DNA of 64,000 bases from Flammula alnicola (taxonomy: Eukaryota > Basidiomycota > Agaricomycetes > Agaricales > Strophariaceae): the NCBI GenBank assembly GCA_015499995.1, contig JADNRV010000053.1:248001-312000 (forward strand). The letters run 5' to 3'. Both the position numbers and the translations under genes were made by a program. The notes under the pieces were generated by a model. It made no database searches, was not told where the DNA came from, and saw only the letters and a list, made by a program, of their open reading frames with translations. Each line of letters starts with the position of its first letter. Position 1 is the stretch's first letter. Shown here one piece after another: positions 14,101 through 25,083 of the stretch.

Positions 14101-14695
14101 CGTAAACTCCGAAGGCAGAAAGCAAGGCGACGTTGATATGCCTGGAGGCCGAATGGCTCCAAGCCGTTGAGGTGAGTGAAATAACGGCCAGCACCGTCGT
14201 ATATACCTTTTTTATCGGTTCGTCAGTCCCGTTATCTACTTAAAGTTCTGCTTGAATAGGACTCACGAAGACGATGGTCATGTAAATTTCATGGCAATTT
14301 AAGATGAATCTCCAATTCAACTGGCCAGAGTGCACTTTACACTGCAATAGCGTGACTGCTGATAGGGTGAATAGCGCGAAAGTGCAGGCTAAACGCGCCG
14401 CCATGAACCCAAAGATAGTACATCCACCAAGACAGCGAATGTGATCGTCCAATCTTGTCTTGAATTCTAGGTTGTTGGTGGGACTTAATGCCAGCTCATC
14501 TTCGGGGTTCTTAGCCTTGCGTTTCCAGCGAGAACCAATTGACCATAATGCATGTAATACGATGGAGAAACTCGCGACTCCGAATGGAATCAAACGCTCG
14601 GAATCCCTAGTACTACAAAGGAATCAGGTCAGGAATCGAGCACAGATATCACATAGTCCTTACAAATAGTCTGGCAAGTCTCCAATGGCTTCCAT
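8110..14695 (-). CDS. ABC-1: full-length ABCC (MRP-type) transporter, intron-rich, three frameshifts in NBD2
   Basis: A full-size ABC exporter read from 14695 down to 8110. Exon 1 ([10 protein letters not shown]...) splices to a TMD0-like segment. TMD1 follows, with a low-complexity insert at about 12960-13200. NBD1 comes next: Walker A split by an intron after the GPT, the [22 protein letters not shown] block at about 11410-11550, and a 13-nt micro-exon at 11175-11187 encoding the SGGQK core. TMD2 spans about 10600-9550, and NBD2 includes the [13 protein letters not shown]-loop at about 8350-8400. The NBD2 D-loop is on a 15-nt micro-exon (8524-8538, ATSAI). The stop is at 8112-8110, after ...LYAVAEGV. 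Three positions in NBD2 (about 8410, 8687 and 8766) each need one extra base to keep the family reading frame. ABCC proteins export conjugates and drugs at the plasma or vacuolar membrane; this one's substrate is unknown. It is the most divergent of the array. Confidence 0.85.
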
Positions 14696-15451
14696 TGCCT
14701 TGTGTTGAAACTTCTGACGCTCTGAAATATACTCTTGTCGAGAGCGTTACTTGGTTGGTATATAGCGAAAGGTTCCTAAATTGTGGGCTGACTCTCCACT
14801 TCGACATTGCGTATTGTTGTTGGCGGCGTGCTCAACCCGGCTGGGAAACATGATACAAGCCATTTCCATGAGTGCGAATGCGGTCAGAAGAAGCCGGCTT
14901 GCGTCAATATTCACACGCTCCTTATTCCACTCGCTAACTGTAAGCGTTCTTCCCGTCTGCCACTGCCAGTCTAGCCAGTATCTGCCCTTTCTTAGACCAG
15001 GTCCACTGGTTGTGTACAAATTTTCTATTGCATTCTCAAGCTTCGAACTTGATACCCGGCTGACTATTATGATATCTGCAGCCCGTACAACTCACCTTCC
15101 GTTGTGGTGCTTGGGTACCCACTCCCTTCAGGAAGGATACAACTAAGTACAATCTCAATCTAACGCGACCTCGATCTCAGTCCATTGCACGCTGATAGTA
15201 AGCTCTTCTAGCTTCTTCCCGGGCCTGCACGAATCGGACAACAAACACATTTTATAGGCCAAGCAGTGCACGACTACAACAAGCCACGGCCTGCCACGCT
15301 CAGAGGAATGCCTCCTGTTTTTGCCTCCTGCGACCGGTGTTCTCGTCATTTTCACTTGGAACCATAATATATGTTTTTCACTAGACCTTGTCTGTTACTG
15401 CTTCCTTATGAAGTGTTCCGTGGCCAGTATATTGCCCATCAGTCGGGCAAG
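14696..15451. other. 5' region of ABC-1
   Basis: Gene-free spacer between ABC-1 (start 14695, minus) and the TPR remnant. An open frame on the minus strand (15019-14747) contains a hydrophobic stretch (SRLLLTAFALMEMACIMFP) and could be an upstream exon or leader. The downstream ATG at 14695 already gives an N-terminus equivalent to the other ABC copies, so I do not include it in the gene. Confidence 0.4.
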
Positions 15452-15800
15452 ATGGAGAATCTGAAAGAGACAGTCACATCCCACCTCGAAACGCTAACTC
15501 TCCATCCCATTGGCAACCAAGATCATTCTAAGCCCGTTAACGACCTCGCCAGTGCTGTTCTTACGCGCTATAAGCTATTAGGGATGAATGAGGATCTGGA
15601 AGAAGTGATCGCATACTACCGCGAAGAGCTCGCTCTCCCTCCTCATGGCCACCCGGATCGTTCCATGTCCTTCAACAACCTCGCCGATGCTTTGCTTACA
15701 CAGTTCCAGCAGTCGGTCAGGATGGGGGATTTGGAAGAGGCCATCGGACCGAGTTGCGCCTGCATCCTAAAATAAATCTCTCATGCCCATGGCTCAAACT
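15452..15800 (+). pseudogene. Fragment of a TPR-repeat protein
   Basis: From the ATG at 15452 the frame reads as tandem TPR-like units of the kind expanded in agaricomycetes: LEEVIAYYREELALPPHGHPDRS, then NNLADALLTQFQQSVRMGDLEEAI. Such proteins normally carry many repeats, often followed by a CHAT protease-like domain. Here only about two units remain. After LEEAI the frame breaks, and the expected continuation (RTELRLHP) appears in another frame at about 15747-15770, followed by no further repeat. The right end abuts the 3' end of ABC-2. It is a decayed fragment rather than a gene, and could be a scar of a rearrangement between the two ABC genes. Family assignment is confident, but coding potential is doubtful. 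Confidence 0.6.
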
Positions 15801-15906
15801 CGTCCACACACTAGCTTTTCTAGAACTAAAGTTACGATTATTTCAAACCATGAGAAATTTTCCTGACTGCACGCTACGACCCCTAATTACACCCATATTT
15901 TCCTCC

Positions 15907-18900
15907 TCATGCCGATGGCGCCTCTTCATGTCGAGAAGAAGACACTTTCCCTTCCACCATCTCGTACAGCGCAGCTTTGTCCCCACTGCCATCGACCAGC
16001 GCCTTGAACATGCTGTCGTCTCTTTGTAGTAGAGACTTGGGAGTGTCGAATTCAGCCTGTGCCCATGTATCAGTGATAGTAAGAACCTAAGATCCAATGA
16101 AAACACTTACAATGCGACCTTCATCAAGGACCATCTGTGTTTTTTTGTTCTGGGTTGAGCGAAGATAAAAGGCAACAAAAACGTGAACGCACAATTCTAT
16201 CAGCATCCATGATCGTTTGCAGTCGATGAGCAATAGTGATGACAGTGACATCAACGTCCAGTTTATGGCGGAGAGTTGTTTGTATCACAGCGTCAGTCTT
16301 GTAGTCTTGAGTGAGAACGCGTGCTATCAGGAACAGACGAATTCGACACAGGAAAAAGCCATACCGATCGCAGACGTTGCTATAGAGTGAAATCAAATTT
16401 CAATAGGTTATTGCGTAAAATGACAATGTACCTTCATCGAGAATAAGGAGTTTGCTACCACGAACCATAGCGCGAGCAAGTGCAAGAATTTGCTTTTCAC
16501 CGACAGACAAGTTGCCTCCGCCCATGGTGATGTTGCTGTCGAGAGTAATACGCGCCTCGCCGAGTTCGTCCTGAAGTGAAAACAAACCTGCCGCACGAAG
16601 TGCATCGTTCAGTGTTGCATCGTCATGCTCCTCGAATGGATCCAAGTTTCGGCGAAGGGTTCCTGGAGTAAAATGTTGTCAGAATGACCATTAACGTGTA
16701 TGCAAGGTTTTCAATGTGATTACCACTTAGAAGTTCGGGCTGAAAGGAAAGATCAGAAAAGCATCTGTTGTATTGGATACTCCGCTTACCGTTTGAGGAA
16801 TGATGGTGATATTCGACCTCAACGAGTCGAGGTTGATCTTGCTTGTAGGAATGCCGTCGTAGTAGACAGTCCCCTCCGTGACTATACAACGAAGGAGTGA
16901 TAGAGTCAAAGAGCTCTACAAAGCGCGTAAAATCTCGTAATTCCTGCGATTGACGAAATACCGACCTTGCCGCTTCCTGTTCTGCCAACTGTTAGACATA
17001 GTCAGCGCGAATGCATATGGGAGGTCAAGGCCGCAATACTTGCCTACACCAACACGCTGTCCAGACTCGATATGGAAAGAGAGGTCGTGCAAGACTGTTG
17101 GGCCTGTCTGCAAGATGTCGAAAGTCAAACGGAGTCAAATACATGCGCATGCCAAAGACCATACCTGCGAATAGCGAGCTGATAGATTTTCGACGACTAA
17201 ATCGCCACTCGTGGGCCATGCTGCTGGAGGTTCACCAGATTTCGTGGGTTTGGGCTCGTGGTCGATATCAATGTACCCTTGAATACGTTCCAGGCTATTA
17301 TCTAAATTTTAGCACCAACTTCAAATTACAATTAGACAAGTAATCAAAGATGCTTACCTATTCGCCTGAACTTCAAAATCGTTGAAAACCATTACCCACC
17401 ACAGGATCATCATGCAGAAATTTGCGGCCATGCTCAATGAAAACCCGGTGTTGGACGCGCCAATAGAAGGACCATAGACAAGATACGATGCCAAGGCAAT
17501 GTTGAACAAGGCACTCAATATGTTCATGCGCAGTGAAATCCATCGATATAAGTTATCAGAGACCCGAGCAATCCGCACATAGTTGTCGATGCGCTTGAGC
17601 GACTCGACCTTGAAAGCTGCTTGTGCGCCATATGCACGGATTGAGACTGCTGCTATTTAGGTCTTGCTGATGACATCGAACATACTGACTCAACACACCT
17701 ATACCAGCAATGGCAGCACTAAAATGAGCTAACACAGGCGAGCGCGCATTGCTAATGAGATACCGTATACATCACGTCAGCTTTGAACGAAGAAATGAAT
17801 GAAGTTATATACCTCATCTCGCGTTGAGCAGACAGCTGCGCTTTCAAATAGATGTTTCCAAGATAGAGCCCAAGAGCCGCCACAGCCAATCCAGGGAACA
17901 AAAAAATCGGCGTGAAAATTAAGATGACACCGATATTGGTGATCACGGTCATCCCGATAGTGCTCAAGGAGAGAAATCCTTCTGCAATCGGTCCATCGAC
18001 CTTGCCTACATCTTGTGTAAACCTGGAGATGATTCTTGCCGTCGGAGTCTCATCTAACCACCTACAGCATTCATGTCAATACGAGGGGCAGATGAATGAT
18101 ATGTAACTCACCGGAGGGTACTGCCGAGGACCGACTCTACCAGCAAAGTGTTAATGGTCCTAGAAGCTTTCATACTCCCAGAGACATAGAGGAAAAATGA
18201 TGCGTTAGAAATGACTATGGCTCCAATGACAATAAGCGAATATAAAGAGAGGTAACTGCATATTGTGAGTCAAGTGTAATATAGTCAGGAACATGACAAA
18301 AGAATAAATGCTTACTGGAAGACTCGAACTTCTGAAGGGTGGTGGGTTTCATATTGAGATCCCCAATACCCAAGAAACCATACTTGAAAGGCTCTGACCA
18401 AATTGGCTATCAAGTATCCTGAGATCCAAAATGAAAGGAAGATAAGGGGGTGATCTCCTCCTAGTCCAGAAAGGAATAATTTCAAGGATTTCCAAGTTAC
18501 GTGCCCCTTAGCGATCTCCTCGGCAAGGACAAGTTTACCATCCGCAGGAGCTTCCTTCTTCGCGAGGGATGGTACTCTTGATTTGCTATTTCCATTTCTT
18601 CCTGTTCGAGCTGGACTTCTGCCGCAAGGGTAGGGTCGCTAGCGAGGGAGGTTTCGATATCCATTCCCTGAGTTTTGATCGCACCGTCTTGGCCAATTGA
18701 GACAATAAATTTGGCGACAGGTGAGACCAAAGCCACGTTATGAGTCTATCAAGACTTATCAGTGGCTCTCACAACGACTACGAGAACAAGAACATGTTAC
18801 CACGAGCAGAACCGTGCGTCCCTTGACTAGATCTCCTCCGAAACATTTATCAACGATCCAGGCAGATCTTGAACAGAGGTTAATGCCGCATCCAAGTGCC

Positions 18901-21900
18901 GTCAGTGAGCTACTCACGTATGCACGTCCAATGCGGCAAGGACGTCATCCAACAGTATAATCTTAGCCTGCGAGTAAATTGCTCGAGCAAGAGTGACTCG
19001 AGCCTGTCGAGTTACACAAGTTCAAATAGCGTGGGTCATCGACAAAAGGAATATTACCTTTTGCCCTCCACTACGACATAAATTAGAACACGGCTTCAAC
19101 ATATCCGGTATAGAACACGAACCTCAGAGTAATTCCCTTTTCACCAACCTCAGTATTGTCTCCAGCTTCAAATAACTCAAGATCTTTGTCTAGGGCACAT
19201 TGGCGGAGCACTGTAGAAAGACAAAGTTGGGTGAGCAAAAATAGAATCTACTAGTTTGTTTACCTTTGCGGTAACGAACGTCGTCGTAGGGAGATCCAAA
19301 GAGGATGTTCGCACGGATTGTTTCATTTTGCACCCAAGACTCCTGAGCCGCATACGCCACACCACCATCCCTCGGAAGATTGAACCATGAGTCAGCTCCA
19401 GATCGGATGAAGTGCATCTCGCCTGCCAAACGTGATAAGTAGGGGCATAAGTATAAGTGGGAGACATATTGTCGAAGGGAAGAGGATACAGACCAAATAA
19501 CGCCATAAGCATCGACGTTTTGCCAGAGCCCCTATGAAAAGCTTTAGCGTTAGTTAATTGAGCAATAAATTTATTCCTCACGTAGGACCGATGATAAGGT
19601 TTATGCAATCAGGCTTGAAGAAGAGCTCATCATTCACCCGAAGTCTGAAAGACCGACGCGATGGAGTAAGGGAACCATCTCCAGCCCCAACCGACCACGA
19701 GAAAGAGGCATTTTTGAAACCAATCGCATTCTTGTCGAAACTGGGAGGATCAGGTATCGACACCTCAACTTCTGTATTTGTGAATGAATCCAATAGCTCC
19801 GTTTCCTTCAAAAAATCGTTAACACGGTCCAGGGAGACTTTGCCTGAGATGTGAAATATTAGGTCAGGCGGACATGAAAAGATTGAGGGACAGACCTTGT
19901 GTACTCGCAGTAATTTGCCGAGAAATTCTGAATAGCTCCAATCGGAGAATATCGAATACCGTCAGGCTGGAGAAGATTACAGAGGCTATAAGGTACAACC
20001 AAATACATTTGAATCTGTCCTCGGATAAGATTCAGTGAACGTACGAATTAATTCTTGCTTCATGATGACCGTGTAAGTGGCATAGGTGACCAGCATGCTG
20101 ACAGTGGGGATAATAGAACTTGAAAGAAAGTTTTGATTAAAGTCGCATATATGCATTGATGCAGAGTCCAACGCACTTAACGACCCCTGTAAGGGACTGC
20201 AGAACCTGATTCGCGATATGGGGTTGTCAATTTCCGACGGAATAAAGAGTCCGCAGGTACCAACCTTGAGCTTCCAGATGGACGAAAGTTCGGCATTTCG
20301 TTTGTCTTGAATTCTTTCAGACATTCTTCCTTCCCACCCGAATAGTTTGACCATTCGTAGCACATTGACGACTAGAGCGATCAACGACTTGTTAACAGTT
20401 TAATATATGCTCATATTCATGATGAGAATTCACCTTCCGTAACAGTTTGAATGCGTGCATCAGTCTAAAAATGTGTTACTTGAGGCATATACTTGGTTGA
20501 CTAACTGGCTTACATACCATTTCCATTCTCTTTCTTTGAACATCCTGGGTTAATTTGGCTGCGTAACCTGGTGCCGGCATAAGGGCGATCATGCATGCGA
20601 GCCCAACAAATGCACTTGTGAAATGCATGAGACACTGCATGATTTAGTGGGTAGGGTTGCCTAAAACACTTACCTCCATCCCAGCATTTGGTACAAGAAG
20701 GCGGTACACAGACAAATTTGAAGCGGAGCGGACAAAACTACAGAAGAAAGTTCAATATAAAATTAAAGGTCGAACGACATCTTTACTTGCTAAGAAGGAG
20801 GAAGTCTCTGGCACTGATGATATTGTCCAAGTCGGTAGTCACGAGATTGTTGATTTTCCCCACAAAATTGGCCTCGTTCTTGGTCTCCTTCTTGACTGGC
20901 GCCGCTGCTACTGTGGCAGGTGCAGGGTTTGGTGCAGGCGAGTCGTCTTTAGCCTTTCCTTTCGTCGAAGCCTTAGTCGTGGTCGATTGAGAGTCACTGG
21001 ATGCTTCAGGAGAATTGTCCACATTGTCAGTGTCTTCGCTGGAGTTCTCGATGGCAGACGAAGTATCAGGGGTTCCGACCACGGTAGTGCCGTCCTGCCC
21101 TTCGTGATCAGTTTTCTCAGTTGGAGTCTCTGTTGCGAAACGGATACGGAGACTGTGCTCGAACACGAGCTCAGTGAGAAGGGCCTCTGTGTGTGCGATC
21201 ATCCTTGTCGCAACAAAGTTATAATACTGCACGAATGAACCATTGACTATAGGGCCCATGAACAGGCAAAGAATCCAGAACCATGGGCGGATGTTGTCAC
21301 CCACACCCCCGTTTTCCAAGTAGCTACAGGCATCAATAAAATAAGCACTGCTGTCTCGGACTGAGAAATATAAACCCGTTAAAGAACTTACTTGAGAATA
21401 TGATAAATGGCAAGTGGAGACAAGAGTCCTATGACGACCTGCCCGACAATGCTCAAGGCCATCAACGAGTAGTCTTTGCCTGAGGGACGAGTATAACCAT
21501 CACATCAACAGAAAAACCCTTCACGCGACTTACGAAAAAGACGCATCAATCCAAAGAATAGATGGCGAGGCCTGGAGCGTTTGAATGGATCCAAGTGCTA
21601 ATTTATGTTAGAGCACAGAAAACGACAGAAAAAGGATGGCCGCTTACTGGAAATGCGCGTTTAATAAGGTGCTTCGAAGAATCCGTATCAGAGAGGGGCG
21701 GTAATTGATCAACTTCCAGATGCTCGACCCGATATCCCAGAAAGATGACAGGGTCTAGATAGCTGTACATTAGAAAAGAAAACAAGGAACATGTTTGTTC
21801 ATCATTGGGTACTGGCATAGGATCCTAAGGAGGGCAACGTTACTAAATCTACTAAACCATTAAATACACATACCTTTGGATCAACTGGAACATAGCGACG

Positions 21901-22679
21901 AGGAACGAAAAGAGGGATGCCCACTGCAGTTATGGACAAGATCGTTATCGTAATCCAAAGTAGATATCCTTGGGCTGCATCTTTCGGCACCTCCGTATAC
22001 GTGGCGACAGGCCAAATATCACGGTATATGTATACCATGAACGCACTGAGCAAGATGAGGACATTGTGCCTAGTTGCAAGCGTGGACCATTTGGTTATGG
22101 CCAACGATGTAATCGCCAAAATGGAAGAATATAACTTTGTCCAAAAATCGTATAAGCACGTAGGAAGCTCAAGGAAAGGAGGACGCAACGTACATATGTT
22201 AGGACCATAAGTGATTCATGGCATGTGAAGAATAGGCGCAGCGGACTCGCGCTGTTTTCGCGCCAATCGCGGCAACGGACTATAGTTGTCGACGAAAGAA
22301 CCAAAAGAGTCAGACATCCGGCAAGACGCGCCACCGCATACATGAATATTGTCCATCCACCGTGATCGTTTGCTCGAGCCTGTATTAACTGCAGAAACGT
22401 AACAGAGCGTGCGGGCGCATCTTCTTCATCGATGGGCGCAGTGTTCAGGCTCGATCCTTTCCGTAGATACCTGAAGCATGCAACCAATGCGTGGAGGGTT
22501 TGGACAGTAACGAGGACGACAGCAATAGCGAATGGAATAAATAGAGAATCGTTTACTATTCTGGATTGTAGAGTTAGATTTCTTACTTGGTATACATTAG
22601 AAACGTAAACATACAAGTTGTCCCATGGCTCTGAAGGCGCCATTGTTAACAACCTAGATCCCCAGCTGGTAACATCCAT
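15907..22679 (-). CDS. ABC-2: full-length ABCC (MRP-type) transporter, one apparent frameshift
   Basis: The ATG at 22679 (MDVTSWGSRLL) begins a TMD0 of about five hydrophobic segments, then a linker with PRRYVPVDPK and PVPNDEQTCSL, and TMD1. Inside TMD1 is an insert of about 110 residues rich in Ser/Thr/Asp/Lys (20830-21170). NBD1 is at about 19830-18750: Walker A GPT/GSGKTS across an intron, SWFNLPRDGGVAYAAQESW, a 13-nt micro-exon (19058-19070) for the SGGQK core, and Walker B LLDDVLAALD with Asp in place of the catalytic Glu, as usual in ABCC NBD1. After NBD1 the frame breaks by one missing base near 18574 (GAG then TACC). TMD2 and NBD2 follow: LSVGEKQILALARAM, a 15-nt ATSAI micro-exon at 16365-16379, and [12 protein letters not shown]. 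The stop TGA is at 15909-15907. About 6.8 kb with more than 20 introns. It is the left-arm partner of ABC-5. Substrate unknown. Confidence 0.88.
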
Positions 22680-23600
22680 GGCAGTCGCGAAACCTGGACG
22701 AGTGGATTGAGAGTCAGGTCGGCTTCTGTGCTTGTACTTGGCGTGTAATTCAAGAAGCTCCGGCGGTGAGAAGATAAGAAGGACAGATGGTCTGAAAAAA
22801 ACTTGTCAGCGAGGGCACATATAAATATATGGATATGTGATTATCAGTCACCATGGGATTTTTCAAGATGCAGCAGGCCTATGCTATTTTTGATTTGACA
22901 GACCCACATGGCTCTCGGGACGTCGTCTCCAACAGGACTATAGAAAACTAAGTTTTCCTTGAGAGGAACTCAGGACGATACAGTTTAGGCAGAAAGGGCG
23001 AAGCATGATGGATTGATGGATCCTTGAAGAGCATGCGCTGGTGCTTGTCACGGTTGCTCAAGGTGACCGAGGTGAACTTGAAGAGTTGATTAACGTTGGT
23101 TGGTACTTTGCCCGATTAATTGCACCGGCCCTAAGGGAATCACGTGGGGATATCTTGACCAATGGGGAAGCGTATCTCGTGTACAGCCTAAGCCTTGTAA
23201 AAGCGGATTCCGACAAAAGATGTGTTCATGGGTAGTGGTCGGCTCGGCCCTAAATTAATCGAGCATTTTTCGTTGGTTTGTCGTTGGTGGCCAGAAATTT
23301 CGAACGGTATACATATCTTCTTGGAACAAGTACTGTGGTCCGCCGCGGGGGTCACAATTTGGATGAACTGAGAGTTTTCCCGCCTCCCCGGATGGAATAA
23401 CGATACTACTGGTAGGTACTGTAAATTAGAATACTCAGTAGAAAACCAGTTTGTGCGCGCAAGCAAATTGAAGTAGCGCCACATACCTGCCAAATACAGT
23501 ATAAGTATCCGTGCCGAATCAACTTTTGGCTCGCCTTGCCTTGTAACTCCTCTGTGAAATTACATACACAGGTTACATATAACTTTCAGTCACTTTCCTA
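22680..23600. promoter_or_regulatory. Divergent promoter region of ABC-2 and coiled-coil copy A
   Basis: 920 bp between two outward-facing genes. An AT-rich TATA-like tract (ATAAATATAT, 22821-22830) lies about 145 bp upstream of the ABC-2 ATG and is conserved in the other arm (about 62397-62410). The other arm copy differs by a few small indels, for example near 23050-23130. No specific regulator site can be named. Confidence 0.5.
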
Positions 23601-24538
23601 ATGGCTAACCGGCGTCCCCAGCAAGAAAAGCAGCGGAAAGTCGAGATCGCAGAGGAGGATCTCGATTTTCCCATGTCACAGCAATCGAATGAAAGCGATG
23701 AGCAACAACGAGCGTGCGTTTCCGTCCATATATCCCTTCCCATGATATGCGTAGGTGCGTGTACCACCACGAAACTGCTGACATAAATACGCCAATAGAC
23801 TCAGAGAATCACTCGAAAAATGTTTGGCTGGTGCGTGCATCTCAGAACTTTCATCAACGTTCGAAAACCACCTACCTTTCCGATTTTGCAGCCGAAGTAG
23901 AAAAGAAAAAGGCACATAAGGAGAAGAAGTTCCTAGAAGTCTCAGAGAAGCATCTCAACCTCGATGTATATGCGCTTCTGCCCACATTTTACTGAACGGC
24001 TTTCACTAACTAATGGCTTCAATTTGTCCAGCTTGAAACGTCAGCGAGAGAGGTTCGCGATGGAATGAAAGCTATGTAAGCGCATGCATGATGTGGATAT
24101 ATGCGCTTAATCTGAGCAGAACTCCCCTTAGCGACGAGGTCTACACTGTTTTTTTGACGGAGTATGCAAGGTGCGAGGACAGAATTCGTAAAAAATGGGT
24201 GCAGCTTCAGGAAGCCCAAGATAATCTCGTGGTGCGTTTTCTCTGGAGCCAGGAGGCCTTACCAAAGGCACCGAACAAGATAGTCCTAATAATTGTCAAT
24301 TATCTTCAGAAATTAGCGAAAGAACGACAACGAATGGACGAGGAAGCTATCAAATCCTCGGCTTCGATGCATGTCGGCGGGCTATCCAAGACAAGGGCTG
24401 CGTGCACAGGTGTGATCGTCAAAGCTTTCAATCGGAATGAGGAGCTGAATCTTCTTCCTTGCTCTGCCTTTGACAGCGTTCCAGGCGATAATTGATGAAT
24501 TGGCTCCGCCAGAGCAAGATATAGCGAACGACGAGTGA
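23601..24538 (+). CDS. Coiled-coil protein of unknown function, copy A
   Basis: Six exons (23601-23713, 23799-23830, 23892-23965, 24032-24075, 24120-24409, 24477-24538) join to an intact frame of 204 codons. All introns have GT/AG ends. The product is small, soluble and highly charged: a Gln/Glu/Lys-rich start (MANRRPQQEKQRKVEIAEED), a Lys-rich helix (EVEKKKAHKEKKFLEVSEKH), a central helix with EDRIRKKWVQLQEAQDNL, and a helix with YLQKLAKERQRMDEEAIK. This pattern suggests an extended coiled coil, possibly a subunit of a larger complex. I recognise no named family. The 21-base stretch after codon NLV could be mistaken for an intron but reads in frame. Copy C in the other arm has the same length, and the copy at 35303 is broken. 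Its 3' end converges on NOP56 A. Confidence 0.7.
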
Positions 24539-25083
24539 ATCAGCACCCGACCCTGTAGATTACGATGGAACGCGCTAGGAAGTTCGAAGCAAATTTTCTT
24601 TCACCATAATTTAAAGCGATTCAGGCAGCCGTTACGTGTCGAAAACTGCTATGTCAAGCACGGTCAAATTCTGCACAATCAGTTCCCCAATGCAGGCGCA
24701 CGTGGAAGAGCGTACTCGTTATGGGAGAGTCGTAGACTGCATTATGATCGTAGCACCTCCACCGTGGCACCATGGTCCCCCAAAGGAACACAGAAACGTG
24801 GTTAATTTGATACTTCACCCCCTTTGCAGCAGGTAACTTATAGGGTATGCGGACCCTAGAATCCGTTCCGTCCTCAAGCGCAGTGCATGGGATGTCAGCA
24901 TGGGAAAGAAATCGATGCCGGTGTCCATATTCCGAGGCCCTCGGGCCAGAGCCTTCTCCGAACGCGTCCAACGTTTCCCACGAGCAACATGTCGATAGAG
25001 TGCCTGGGTCATAAAAAAGGGATGAAATAAAGTGACAAGATACAGATAGGAAACAAGAAGGAAAAGAGAACGAGAGAAATATA
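24539..25083. other. Convergent 3' region between coiled-coil copy A and NOP56 copy A
   Basis: 545 bp containing the 3' flanks of two converging genes. The left half, beginning ATGGAACGCGC at about 24565, is also present after the other two coiled-coil copies, where it can be read as a short frame (ARKFEANFLSGHNFKRY in the middle copy). In copy A that frame is broken, so it looks like conserved 3' UTR of recent duplicates rather than a gene. Confidence 0.45.

Noticed and set aside
14747..15019. Minus-strand frame with a hydrophobic segment as the true N-terminus of ABC-1
   Set aside because: The ATG at 14695 followed by a normal intron already gives an N-terminus matching the other ABC copies, and no splice joining this frame to it was convincing.
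4572..22679. A secondary-metabolite gene cluster (SnoaL-like gene plus ABC transporters)
   Set aside because: No polyketide synthase, NRPS, terpene cyclase, P450 or other tailoring gene was recognised nearby. The SnoaL-like gene is isolated by 3 kb of gene-free DNA.
24232..24252. A 21-nt intron (GTGCGT...CCAG) in the coiled-coil gene
   Set aside because: It is far too short for a fungal intron and reads in frame as seven residues; treating it as coding keeps the frame.
24565..24760. A separate small gene beginning with ATG downstream of the coiled-coil gene (ARKFEANFLS-type frame)
   Set aside because: The frame is open in two copies but broken in copy A, and the similarity is explained by recent duplication.
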